DNA from: Pseudofrankia sp. DC12
Lineage (GTDB): Bacteria > Actinomycetota > Actinomycetes > Frankiales > Frankiaceae
Direction: 5' to 3'
Assembly (NCBI RefSeq): GCF_000966285.1
Contig: NZ_KQ031391.1
Span: forward strand, 5,270,430 to 5,334,429
DNA: 64,000 bases
The position numbers and the translations under genes were made by a program. Numbering within the stretch: the stretch's first letter is position 1; each line of letters opens with the position of its first letter. Below are positions 34,099-42,659 of this stretch, piece after piece. The notes beneath the pieces are model-generated. The model made no database searches. It was not told the origin of the DNA and saw only the letters and a program-made list of their open reading frames with translations.

Positions 34099-34806
34099 CT
34101 AGCCAAGCCATTCCCTAAGCAAGTTAGCCTCTATCCCCGCATCGAGAAGAATAGCTGCACCAATGCCACCATCGTCACCAAGAATTCCCATAAGCAGATC
34201 CTCGGCTAGGACTTGACTGTGGCCCCTCCTTTGGGCTTCTTTTATCATCAGTACGGTAATCACCGTCTGTGCGCGAGGCGTAAGCGTATGGGGAAAGTTC
34301 TCTACACCAGTTCGTTCTCGTGCAGGCGAAACGGCTTTCTTTGCCGCATCCCTGACGGATTCCAAAGGTACTCCAATTCCATTTATCGCTTTGGCCGCAG
34401 AGTTATTTTGATCAGACAGCAACCCAAGAACGAGATGTTCAGTACCGACAAGTTCATGCCCAAATCCGAAAGCTTCAGCGTTTGCGGCTTGCATCACCGG
34501 ATTAAGCTCCGGAGACAGGGAAAGAGGGAGTCTCATCTTGGGAAAAGTGACCTCAGTCGATTTCCTACCCCCAAAGCGCTGCTGCGCCGCCTGCTTGGTT
34601 ACACCAAGACTCTGCCCGATATAGGTCCAGGAAAGATTGGATTCTCTCGCCTCTTGAACGAAATGAAGAATGAGTCGATCAGAGAGGTCCGCAAGACGTT
34701 CAGATATAAAAGAGGCATGATAGAGCTTAAAGCCTATCGCGCCATTCTGCGTCTGACTTTCAACGGAGGAGATAAGATCTTCAAGCGATTCCATAATGGT
34801 GACCAT
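34099..34806 (-). CDS. HTH / Clp N-terminal domain protein, low GC
   Basis: A 235-aa protein with two parts. Residues about 45-85 hold a helix-turn-helix-like segment (LSWTYIGQSLGVTKQAAQQRFGG). Residues about 105-235 resemble the double Clp-N repeat of ClpC/ClpA (ANAEAFGFGHELVGTEHLVLGLL; RAQTVITVLMIKEAQRRGHSQVLAEDLLMGIL). No AAA+ module follows, so it is not a ClpC unfoldase; it may link transcription control to Clp substrates or mimic the ClpC docking face. Base composition is much lower in GC than the rest of the window and codon use is mixed, which points to recent transfer. ATG 34806 is the start. Confidence 0.75.
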   Translation of the reverse strand: MVTIMESLEDLISSVESQTQNGAIGFKLYHASFISERLADLSDRLILHFVQEARESNLSWTYIGQSLGVTKQAAQQRFGGRKSTEVTFPKMRLPLSLSPELNPVMQAANAEAFGFGHELVGTEHLVLGLLSDQNNSAAKAINGIGVPLESVRDAAKKAVSPARERTGVENFPHTLTPRAQTVITVLMIKEAQRRGHSQVLAEDLLMGILGDDGGIGAAILLDAGIEANLLREWLG

Positions 34807-35008
34807 AGCTTATGGCGGACGCCTCGTCAAGGCTCCATTGACGAGGCGTCTTCCTTAGAGCGGAACCCGTGGGTGGGTGTACCCGGCGCCGCGCATCTGA
34901 TGGGGCCAGGTTCCTACCTGGCCTTGTTTCTCCTGGCCACGAGGCCCGTAGACGCTCCGGGGTCCAGGATGGCTTGGAGGGCCGCCGCCGTCAGGCGGGC
35001 CGCTATCG

Positions 35009-35621
35009 ATGAAGGCCGTCGAGTCGACGGCTCTGCGGGCCGAGGCGGAGCGGATCGTCGAGTTGGAGAACGAAATGAAGATCCTTCGGAAGGCGGCGGC
35101 GGTCGAGCGGGTGGTGCCCCCCAAAGCACGGTTCGCTCTCGTGGCGGAACTCGCCGCTGAGGGCGTCCCGGTCAAGCAGGCGTGTCTGATCCTCGGGGTC
35201 TCCCGCTCGGGTTTCTACGACGCGAAGAGCCGGCCGCCGTCGGCCCGGGCGATCCGCCAGGTCTGGCTGACCGATCAGATCACCGCGGTGTTCGAGGCGT
35301 GGCGGCAGACCTACGGTGCGCCCCGGGTCCGCGCCGAACTGGTCCTCGGCCAGGGCGTGGTCGTGTCTCGTAAGACGGTCGCGGGGTTGATGCGCAGGGC
35401 ACGGCTCGCTGGGCTGCCGCTGCGACGGGTGGCGAGGAAGGTGCCTACAGCGGCCACGGTCACCGACCTGGTGCGCCGGGACTTCCACCACGACGGGCCG
35501 AACGAGCTGTGGGTTACCGACATCACCGAACACCCGACCCGGGAAGGCAAGGTCTACTGCTGCCTCGTGTTGGACGTCTTCTCACGTCGAGTCGTCGGCT
35601 GGGCGATCGATTCCCGGGCAT
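35009..35621 (+). pseudogene. IS3-family transposase, 5' part (split by IS66)
   Basis: The 5' piece of an IS3-type orfB: LRAEAERIVELENEMKILRKAA (coiled coil from the orfA end), FALVAELAAEGVPVKQACLILGVSRSGFY, the HTH_21-like TYGAPRVRAELV, and NELWVTDITEHPTREGKVYCCLVLDVFSRRVVGW with the first catalytic Asp. It is cut at 35629 by the IS66 element; the 3' part is at 37250-37626. A proper orfA is not seen upstream. Confidence 0.88.
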
Positions 35622-35629
35622 GCGCGGAG
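35622..35629. repeat. Target site duplication of IS66 (left copy)
   Basis: GCGCGGAG lies directly before the left inverted repeat and is repeated at 37242-37249 directly after the right one; eight bases is the normal IS66 duplication. Confidence 0.9.
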
Positions 35630-37241
35630 GTAACTAGTCAGGCCTCCTGATCTTTTGCTGTTGTCGCAGGTCGGGTCGTTTTGGTGACGATCGGTGTGGG
35701 CGCGGGGTGGGTGCGGTGGGTGACCGTCTCGTAGGTTGATCGTGTGTCTTCCGTCGATCAGCCCGCGCCGTCGTATGACGAGCTCGCGGTGCTGGTCGTG
35801 GCGCAGGCCGCGCAGGTCGCCGGGTTGCGGGCCGCGTTGGAGAAGGCGCACGCCGAGATCGAGGCGTTGCGGGCCCAGGTGGCGACGAGCTCGCGGAACT
35901 CCTCGAAGCCGCCGAGCTCGGACGGGCTGGGGAAGCCGGACCCGAAGTCGCGGCGTGCGCGGACCGGCCGGAAGCCGGGGGGTCAGGAAGGGCATGAGGG
36001 GTCGACGCTGAGGCTGGCCGCGGACCCGGGCCGGGTCGTGACCCATGAGCCGGCGGTGTGTCGGGGCTGCGGGGACGGGCTGGTGCTGGCGGCGGTCACC
36101 TCGGTCGAGCGGCGCCAGGTCGTGGACCTGCCGGAACCGGTCCCGCTGGTCGTCGAGCACCGGTTGGTCGAGCGGGAGTGCGCCTGCTGCGGGACCCGGA
36201 CCCGGGCGGCGGCACCGCGCGGGGCCGACGCCCCGGTCCAGTACGGCCCGCGGGTCGAGGCGACGGTCCTCTATCTCTATGGCGGCCAGTTCCTGGCGCG
36301 CGACCGGGCCGCCGCCGCGATGGCCGAACTGTTCGGCACGCCGCTGTCGGCGGGCACGGTCGCCGCGATGCTCGCCCGCGCCGCGGCCCGCCTGGCCAAG
36401 GAGTTCCTCCCGAGGGTCCGCGACGAGATCGCGGCGGCGCCGGTCGCCGGGTTCGACGAGACCGGGCTGCGCGTCGCCGGGAAGCTGCACTGGGTGCACT
36501 GCGCCCGCACCGAGAAGTACACCCTGCTCGTCTGCCACCTCCGCCGCGGCGTCGAGGGGATGGCCTACCTGGGCGTGCTGCCCGGCTACACCGGGGTCGC
36601 GGTGCACGACTGCTGGTCGCCGTATGACACCTACGTCCAGACGGATCACCAGCTCTGCTGTGCCCACGTGGCGCGGGAGTTGACCGCGGTCGCAGACACG
36701 TCGCCGCCCGACGGCTGGTGCTGGGCGACGCAGGCCGGCGAGGCGCTCGTCGACCTCGAGCGGCTCGCCGCCGACGCCCGCGCCGCCGGCGCCACCGCCC
36801 TCGCTCCCGAAGCGACCGCCGAGCCGCTGCGCCGGCTGCGCCACGCCGTCCAGATCGGGATCAGCCAGACCCAGGCCCGCTCGACGAAGCTGATGCGTAA
36901 GCACAACGCCCTGGCCCGCCGCCTCGCCGACCGCGAGGCCGACTACCTGCGCTTCCTGAACAACCTGGCCATCCCACCAGACAACAACGGGCCGGAGCGC
37001 GACATCAGAATGGTCAAGCTGAGACAGAAGGTCTCCGGCTGCCTGCGCTCCCTCACCGGCGCCCGCCAGTTCTGCGCACTGCGCAGCTACCTCTCGACCA
37101 CCGCCAAACACGGCCTCGCCATGCTCGACGCCCTCGTCCAACTCGCCGAGGGCCGCCCCTGGCTGCCCACCAACACCCAAGCCCCCACCGCCACCGCGTG
37201 ACAACCAGTAACCGTCAGCCAAGAAACACCTGACTAGTTAC
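35630..37241. mobile_element. IS66-family insertion sequence inserted in an IS3 element
   Basis: A 1612-bp element with 13-bp perfect inverted ends, GTAACTAGTCAGG (35630-35642) and its complement (37229-37241), flanked by an exact 8-bp duplication. It carries a single tnpC-type transposase and no tnpA/tnpB, so it is a minimal ISBst12-like form. Intact ends, gene and duplication indicate a recent insertion. Confidence 0.93.
35744..37201 (+). CDS. IS66-family transposase (TnpC type)
   Basis: A 485-aa transposase. Order: an N-terminal leucine-rich coiled coil (LAVLVVAQAAQVAGLRAALEK), the KPPSSDGLGKPDPKSRR basic region with GRKPGGQEGHEG, a zinc-binding CRGCGDG ... CACCGTRT, then the catalytic core with FDETGLRV, VHDCWSPYDTY and the C-terminal FLNNLAIPPDNNGPERDIRMVKLRQKVSG carrying the final Glu, and RSYLSTTAKHG. 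GTG 35744 is the start. The gene is full length. Confidence 0.93.
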   Translation: MSSVDQPAPSYDELAVLVVAQAAQVAGLRAALEKAHAEIEALRAQVATSSRNSSKPPSSDGLGKPDPKSRRARTGRKPGGQEGHEGSTLRLAADPGRVVTHEPAVCRGCGDGLVLAAVTSVERRQVVDLPEPVPLVVEHRLVERECACCGTRTRAAAPRGADAPVQYGPRVEATVLYLYGGQFLARDRAAAAMAELFGTPLSAGTVAAMLARAAARLAKEFLPRVRDEIAAAPVAGFDETGLRVAGKLHWVHCARTEKYTLLVCHLRRGVEGMAYLGVLPGYTGVAVHDCWSPYDTYVQTDHQLCCAHVARELTAVADTSPPDGWCWATQAGEALVDLERLAADARAAGATALAPEATAEPLRRLRHAVQIGISQTQARSTKLMRKHNALARRLADREADYLRFLNNLAIPPDNNGPERDIRMVKLRQKVSGCLRSLTGARQFCALRSYLSTTAKHGLAMLDALVQLAEGRPWLPTNTQAPTATA

Positions 37242-37249
37242 GCGCGGAG
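37242..37249. repeat. Target site duplication of IS66 (right copy)
   Basis: Second copy of GCGCGGAG, matching 35622-35629. Confidence 0.9.
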
Positions 37250-37626
37250 TTGGCGACCTGTGCGCTCGGGATGGCGATCGAGTCCGTGGCAGCGACGGGC
37301 AGATTCCCTGCGGGATCATCCACGCCGACCACAGGACGCAGTTCACCTCGTGGACGTTCACCGAACGGGCCCATCAGGCCGGGCTTCTACCCTCGTTGGG
37401 CACCGTCGGGGATGCCTACGACAACGCGGTCGCGGAGGCGTTCTGGGCACGCATGCAGACCGAGTTGCTCAACCGGCAACGCTGGAACACCCGGATCGAG
37501 CTCGCCAACGCCATCTTCGAGTACATCGAGGGGTTCTATAACCGCCGTCGACGCCACTCCGCCCTCGACTGGCAGACCCCGCTCCAGTACGAGACCGTCA
37601 ACCGCCAGCCGACCGCGAACTCCTGA
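37250..37626 (+). pseudogene. IS3-family transposase, 3' part
   Basis: Continuation of the IS3 gene beyond the IS66. Reading across the duplication restores ACAELATCALGMAIES, then a one-base shift gives GSDGQIPCGIIHADHRTQFTS (second catalytic Asp; HADHR instead of the usual HADHG) and VGDAYDNAVAEAFWARMQTELL with the Glu, ending FYNRRRRHSALDWQTPLQY. The frameshift near 37280 shows the IS3 copy was probably already dead or has decayed since. Confidence 0.88.
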
Positions 37627-37886
37627 CCAGCGTGTCCGCTGAACGGGGGCAACATGCTGGTGTCCGTGCTCAAGGGCCGAGCTCAGCCTCGGTCGTCGGC
37701 TCCACCAGACCATCCAGCCGCGCACAGGCTGACCAGCACGGCGCAGGACCGTACACGCCGGCTGGAGATCCGACCGCGGATCAAGAAGCCAGCCAAAGGC
37801 TCGTGGACAGCGCCGAGCTGCTCGTTGCTGTATGGGACGGCCAGCCCAGCCGCGATTTCGGTGCCGGCGGACGTCGTCGCATACGC

Positions 37887-38123
37887 CTACAACACCGGAA
37901 AGACCGTCGACATCGTGTGGCCATCTAGCGCGCAACGGCCATAACGGCACCCGTCGAGGCGGTAGCAGAACTGGTGCCTGTTGGCGCGGCGGCGGTAGCG
38001 ATTGCGTAGCGGGCGGACCTCGGCGTCGACGATGGCTCGGCAGACGGTAGCGAAGGCGGGCCAGGCTGGGTCGGCGGGTTCGGGTGCCGATGGCGGCGGA
38101 GCCCAGTCGGGCTGCGCTGACAT
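37887..38123 (-). CDS. Small Cys/His-containing protein, unknown
   Basis: A 78-aa frame starting at ATG 38123 behind a clear GGGAGGA site. Its start is Pro/Ala rich (PDWAPPPSAPEPADPAWP), the middle is basic, and the C-terminal third contains HQFCYRLDGCRYGRCALDGH with three cysteines and two histidines, which could bind a metal. I recognise no family. It is the last of three small minus-strand genes after the sigma-like remnant and the membrane protein. Confidence 0.5.
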   Translation of the reverse strand: MSAQPDWAPPPSAPEPADPAWPAFATVCRAIVDAEVRPLRNRYRRRANRHQFCYRLDGCRYGRCALDGHTMSTVFPVL

Positions 38124-38188
38124 AGGCCGATCCTCCCGATTGCCCGCCCCCGCAACCGGCCCACGGCCGCGGATCGAGTTCTGGCGCG

Positions 38189-38539
38189 CTACAGGAGGCA
38201 GGTATCCGGCGGTGGCTGTGTGTAGGTATTTTGCGCATCTCGGTCTGGCCGGATCTCCCGGCGCCGTCGCGCTGGCGCGGCCGGCGGATTGGGCACGGCG
38301 CGGATCACCCTCGGCAGGACGATCCCCACGCCGACGGCCAGCAATCCCGCGGCGAGCAACGCTGGTACCAGCGCGTGTGCCCGTCTGCGGTATCTGCGTT
38401 CCAGGTCTGGTGTTGCCGTGTTTCGCGTAGGGCGGTCATCCCGCGCGTGGTGGAAGACGGGTGGAGGCTCCGTTTCGGGAGTCACCAGGTCAGCGGACGC
38501 GTGGGTGGCGTCACGCAGGCGGTTTTCTAGGGAAGACAT
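38189..38539 (-). CDS. Small single-pass membrane protein next to a sigma-like gene
   Basis: A 116-aa protein: cytoplasmic start LENRLRDATHASADLVTPETEPPP, a basic stop-transfer (RRYRRRAHALV), one membrane helix (PALLAAGLLAVGVGIVLP) and a Pro/Arg-rich outer tail. The N-terminal form resembles the short membrane proteins encoded after SigE-type ECF sigma factors in actinobacteria, some of which act as anti-sigma factors. ATG 38539 has GAGGAGAG six bases upstream and overlaps the end of the sigma-like frame. Confidence 0.65.
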   Translation of the reverse strand: MSSLENRLRDATHASADLVTPETEPPPVFHHARDDRPTRNTATPDLERRYRRRAHALVPALLAAGLLAVGVGIVLPRVIRAVPNPPAAPARRRREIRPDRDAQNTYTQPPPDTCLL

Positions 38540-38823
38540 CGGCTCTCCTCTTCGAGGGACCGGCCAGTGCGCGCGTCAGCCGGCTCGCGGTGAAACGGAC
38601 CGTCGCCGGGCTGATCATGAGCGTCTCGGGTGATCACCTCGTCCGGCAGGGCGTGGTAGTGGCGCAGGATGTGAACTCTCTGGTGGGGTGCTGCGAGGCG
38701 GCATAGCGCGGCTTTCATGCCGCGGCGCTCCTCGTCCGGCAGCGCCGCAGCCACGTCCGACCCAAACGGAAATGGATGCATAACCCAGAGATGCGCAACC
38801 AACCCGATCTGCTGCTCGCTCAC
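38511..38823 (-). pseudogene. Sigma-70 region 4-like regulator, frameshifted
   Basis: From GTG 38823 (GGGAGA upstream) the frame reads SEQQIGLVAHLWVMHPFPFGS, KAALCRLAAPHQRVHILRHYHALPDEVIT, which resembles region 4 of a SigE-like ECF sigma factor. About 38614-38625 one extra C shifts the frame; the other frame continues ETLMISPATVRFTASRLTRAL, the recognition helix and its end, to TGA 38511. Without the extra base a single protein of about 103 aa would result. It lacks region 2, so it is a region-4-only protein or a remnant. Confidence 0.6.
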
Positions 38824-39307
38824 CTGGACTTTCTCCCTGCTCCGCGCACGCCGACGATCGCCAGTGTCGTGACTCAGGCCTGCCCCCTTGCCTGCGGAAC
38901 TGGCCTGTGAACGGCGCAGGCACTCGATCCCGCAGGTCAGGGGACGCCGTGTCCCACGCGGAACCCTTGCGTCGATCGCCACCCACACCCGGCGCGGGAC
39001 AACCCATCAGAACCACCCTCGGCACTCACGACCGGCCTGACACTCCCGGCGCGGGGCGTGAGGTGGCGCTGAGCGAGCTGGCCGCCGGTGGCGCGAGTAC
39101 GCCGCCCGACAACCGGGAGTGAGCGACGGGTGCGGCCTCTCGCCTGCGAGGGCCAGGCGTCCACCGCAACCGCGATCCGCCAGCTTGGAGTCGCCACGTA
39201 GATCCGATCATACAACGACCTGTAGGGATCGGATCTACGTGGCGAATCGCCGTCGTCGTTGGCGAGCGGATAGCGAGCGCCGCGATAGTTGGCGAGCGAG
39301 CGTCAAC
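38824..39307. other. Intergenic region with long inverted repeat
   Basis: About 480 bp between the divergent sigma-like gene and the acetyltransferase gene. The main structure is the 19-bp perfect inverted repeat at 39191-39245. An 11-bp direct repeat, GTTGGCGAGCG, occurs at 39258-39268 and 39288-39298, just before the ATG. No gene is supported. Confidence 0.5.
39191..39245. repeat. Perfect 19-bp inverted repeat with 17-nt spacer
   Basis: TCGCCACGTAGATCCGATC (39191-39209) and its exact complement (39227-39245) flank ATACAACGACCTGTAGG. This is the longest perfect short-range palindrome I found in the island. It is AT-richer than a typical GC terminator and no T-run follows. It could be a stable RNA hairpin in the leader of the acetyltransferase gene, or a recombinase or regulator site. 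Confidence 0.85.
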
Positions 39308-39748
39308 ATGGGTGCTGCGTGGCAGGCTGCTTACATGGCGCCCGGTAGACCGTCCCAGGCTGACGGAGCAGTGCTGGTCGTGCGTCCTGGCCTGACGTAC
39401 GCCGAGCTCAACGGGCTGTTCGGCGCGTCGTGGCCGGGCCGCGGACCTGCGTCGTTCGCGCCAGTGCTGTCTCGCAGTCTTACGTGGATCGCGGCGCGTC
39501 GAGGAGAGCGGCTGGTAGGTTTCGTCAACGTCGTCGGTGACGGCGGCGTGCACGCTTTCATCCTGGACACCACCGTGCACCCGGACGTCCGCCGCCAGGG
39601 ACTCGGGATACGCCTGGTGCTAGCTGCCGCGGACGAGGCGAGGGCTCGCGGCGCCGAGTGGCTGCACGTCGACTACGAACCACATCTGAAACCCTTCTAC
39701 CAGCGATGCGGGTTCCGCCAGACTGCTGCGGGCCTCCTGCAGCTGTGA
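39308..39748 (+). CDS. GNAT family N-acetyltransferase
   Basis: A 146-aa GNAT enzyme that transfers an acetyl group from acetyl-CoA. The acetyl-CoA-binding motif A is VHPDVRRQGLGIRLVLAAADEA, preceded by LVGFVNVVGDGGVHAFILDTTV and followed by GAEWLHVDYEPHLKPFYQRCGFR. ATG 39308 is one of several starts (39335 also possible). It lies behind a long inverted repeat in the island. Substrate unknown; a drug or small amine is possible. Confidence 0.88.
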   Translation: MGAAWQAAYMAPGRPSQADGAVLVVRPGLTYAELNGLFGASWPGRGPASFAPVLSRSLTWIAARRGERLVGFVNVVGDGGVHAFILDTTVHPDVRRQGLGIRLVLAAADEARARGAEWLHVDYEPHLKPFYQRCGFRQTAAGLLQL

Positions 39749-40454
39749 GGCCGATTGTGAGCTTGGCCCCTGAAGACGGACACCTCGTGCATGCGGTTCG
39801 AGCGGTTCGATCGGCGATTCGTGGACCGAGGTCGGTGGATATAATGGAACCTAGATCTCACTTCGGCCCCCATCCGTCTGGGTGCGCCCGGCAGTGCGCG
39901 GCGTCGCCGCTTGGTGGCGAGGCCGGGGGCGTCGACCGCTGTCGTTAGTAACGGTGTGTTACATCATCGGCTGGGTCGGATTCAGTGTTTCGTTCGTTGT
40001 CATGTTGGATCGGGTTGTTCGTTTGTGCAGGTCGTGCGCGCCAGTGGGTGTTGCCGAGGTAGCCGCCGCGGCGGATCTTGGTGTGTGTGGCGGGGATGGC
40101 GATGGTTGGGCCGGTGACGCTCGGTAGGTTCGCATTGATGGCGGTCGGGTGCACAAACCCTTGTCTTGCAGGGCAGCTGGCGCAAAGTCGATCAAGGTCG
40201 GGCAGCCCGCGGGTTAGCGTAGGCCACAGGGTTCAAGGCGCATGCCCCCCTGTGGGACGTTACTAACAAGGTGTGTTCTGCTGCCCGTAGACCCCCGCGG
40301 CTGGCCGTCACCGTCCGTGACATCGTCCGGGACGTGTAGGTGGGCGATGACGCTATCGATGATCCGTACCGCCACGAGAGGAATAGTCAAGACCTGTTGA
40401 TCGGCGTGTCACGTGACTTGCTGATCACCATCCTCTGATTCGTCGGGTCGTTCG
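39749..40454. other. Gene-poor stretch with 9-bp inverted ends
   Basis: About 700 bp without a supported gene. GTTAGTAAC (39944-39952) and its complement GTTACTAAC (40259-40267) bound a 324-bp block of slightly lower GC, and GGTGTGTT follows both copies. This could be a small non-coding element or chance. Confidence 0.35.
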
Positions 40455-41190
40455 ATGAGCTTGCCGTTCTTGAATACCGAGCCCGGCTACGACGAGGCGC
40501 TGCGTAACTCGGTGTTCTTCGAGCGTGGTCTGCTCGCGACGTCCATCTGCGGCGCGGTCGGCGCCGCGGTGGCCGTGGCGATGCTGCAGGGGCAGGACGA
40601 GGCGGGGGTCGCCTCCGCCGCCGGCATCGCGGCCAGCATGGGCGCCGGCCTGCTGGCGGCCAACCGCACCGGCGGGACCGCCAAGTGGGTCCACCGCGGC
40701 TGGGCCGCGCACTGCGGCGTGGCGGCGGCCGACCTGGCCCGGGACCGGCTCACCGGCCGGCCGACCGTGCTGGAGGGCCGCTTCGGGTTCCTGCAGGCGT
40801 TCTGCGGCGACCGGCGCCCACCCGGACGCCGTCGGCCGCGGCCTGGGCACGGACTGGGAGCTGCCGCGCGTGGTCTTCAAGCCGTACCCGTGCAACCACG
40901 TCACCCACGCGAGCGTGGACGCCGCCCTGCGGCTGCGGGGGGGGCCAGGGGCTCGCCCCCCGCCGACGTCACAGCGATCGAGCTGGGCGTCGCCAAGCCC
41001 GTCCTGCGCACGATCGCCGAGCCACCCGAGGAGCTGGCGAGGAAGTTCCACGACAACGCCGTGAGGTCCCTCCCGGAGGGGCGCGCGGCCGGGCTCGCGG
41101 CCCGGCCGCTCGCCCTTCCTGACGCTCAGAGCGTCGAGGATCTCACCGCGCTGCTGACCTCGGCGGGGGAGTCAGATGACGATCTTGACC
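40455..41190 (+). pseudogene. MmgE/PrpD family gene, broken
   Basis: Pieces of an MmgE/PrpD protein (2-methylcitrate dehydratase-like). From about 40530: ATSICGAVGAAVAVA, ASAAGIAASMGAGLL, ANRTGGTAKWVHRGWAAH, VLEGRFGFLQAFCGD in one frame, then AHPDAVGRGLGTDWELPRVVFKPYPCNHVTHASVDAALRLR in another, and back for DVTAIELGVAKPVLRTIAEP. That runs directly into LARKFHDNAVRSLP, so about 80 family residues are deleted. The first third of the protein is missing. It is non-functional. Confidence 0.78.
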
Positions 41191-41374
41191 CTTGTCGGCG
41201 GCCGTCGCCGACCGCGAGCAACGGCGCGGCCATGCCACGGCGCTTACAGCCGCGGCGCAGATCGAGCCACGACTCGGTCGATACGCGGTGCCCGTCGCCA
41301 AGCGCGATGAGTGGGAGCAGCCCACGTGCTTCTGGCGGCGCGCAAGGCGGCCCCCGAGAACGGGCCCTTCGTCG

Positions 41375-42280
41375 TCAGCCGTTGATCGCCCATTCGTCCG
41401 CGGCGGTGCGTGACCCCGCAACGCCACTCGGCTGATCGTGGCGGGCGGGCCGCCGGGACTGGGCGGGCAGCAGCCCGGCCGGCCAGAGGCGGCGCCGCGA
41501 GGCCGCGATGGCCCAGCTGCCCAGCTCGGCCAGCGCCAGCAGGACGACCGCGACGATCCCGTCGGCCCAGTAGTGGTTGGCCGTGACGACGACGACGAAG
41601 GTCGTCAGGACCGGGTGGACGGCGATGAGCCAGCGCCAGCGGCTGGGGCTGGCCCGGATCACCTCGACGGCGATGAGGAACGCCCAGGCGACGTGTACCG
41701 ACGGCATGGCCGACAGCTGCGCGGCCACGCCGCCGCCGAACTCCCCGTACACCGACTGGCCGAGCTGCACCGCCTCGTCGACGAAGCCGACCGAGGTGAG
41801 CATCCGCGGCGGAGCCACCGGCAGGAACACCTGGATGAGCAGACACGAGCCGGTCAGCAGCACGATCGAGTTGCGCGCCGACGGGTAGCTCTGCCGGTGC
41901 CGGATGAACAGCCAGCACAGAAAGGCGATCATGGCCGGGAAGTGCACGGTGCTGTAGAAGGTGTTGGCCAGGTGGAGCGCTCCCTCGTGCCGGAGCATGA
42001 ACCGCTCCAGGGTGAGCTCGCTGGGCAGGTGAGCCCGCTGCTCCGCGTGCCAGATCCACTCCCCGTTGCGGATCCCGCCGGCGACCCGGGTGATCGCGAG
42101 AATGCGCACGACCTGCCACAGCCCGAACAGCGCGAGGATGATCCCCGACTCCCGGGCGGCTGCCGAGACGATCTCCACCGCCCGGTGCGGCCAGTAGCTG
42201 TTGGCGATCGAGCCGATCAGCGCCCCCGCCAGCAGGACGGCCGCCACGATGACGGCCGCCTGCCAGGTCAAGATCAGCAT
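41375..42280 (-). CDS. PAP2-superfamily membrane phosphatase/transferase
   Basis: A 301-aa membrane protein with about six helices, of the inositolphosphotransferase (Aur1/Ipt1)-like PAP2 branch. Visible active-site parts are LPVAPPRM, the PSVHVAWAF motif with its histidine, and TANHYWADGIVAV with the second histidine and aspartate. It likely acts on lipid phosphates on the outer face of the membrane. ATG 42280 has GGGAG six bases upstream. The C-terminal 45 residues are a polar tail. It lies at the edge of the island and is itself intact. Confidence 0.85.
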   Translation of the reverse strand: MLILTWQAAVIVAAVLLAGALIGSIANSYWPHRAVEIVSAAARESGIILALFGLWQVVRILAITRVAGGIRNGEWIWHAEQRAHLPSELTLERFMLRHEGALHLANTFYSTVHFPAMIAFLCWLFIRHRQSYPSARNSIVLLTGSCLLIQVFLPVAPPRMLTSVGFVDEAVQLGQSVYGEFGGGVAAQLSAMPSVHVAWAFLIAVEVIRASPSRWRWLIAVHPVLTTFVVVVTANHYWADGIVAVVLLALAELGSWAIAASRRRLWPAGLLPAQSRRPARHDQPSGVAGSRTAADEWAING

Positions 42281-42659
42281 TCGACTCCCGTCGCCGTCGA
42301 CCACCGGTCACCGAGCCAGCCGCGGTGCGCGTGCTCGCAGACCCGTCGTCGGCCGCGGAAGGTCGGACAGGCGACGGTTCCCCTGTTCGTCACCGTACGT
42401 TCGTTTTGGGCGACGCGTCACCGGTCGCCGCCGCCGGCGGCCCTAACCGGGCTGGCGCGCTCGCGGCCTCGTCCGGAGGTCCTGCGCTCCTGGCGGACCG
42501 GCGACCGCGAACCGTCCGCCTTCAGTCGCCGGACGCTCACGGCACGGCCTCGCTTCACCGCGTTCCGTGAAGATGCGGGCCGCCGGGCTGTCTATCGTGG
42601 TCGTCGTCATCCCGGCCGGGCGGTGCCACCTGCCGCGCAGGAGTTACCGAGGAGAGGCG
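42281..42659. other. Divergent intergenic region, nothing recognised
   Basis: About 380 bp between the divergent PAP2 and SnoaL-like genes. No supported gene or clear repeat. Confidence 0.4.

Noticed and set aside
37654-37944. A 96-codon plus-strand frame right of the IS3 end
   Set aside because: No ribosome-binding site and no coherent domain; the opposite strand has a better supported small gene there.
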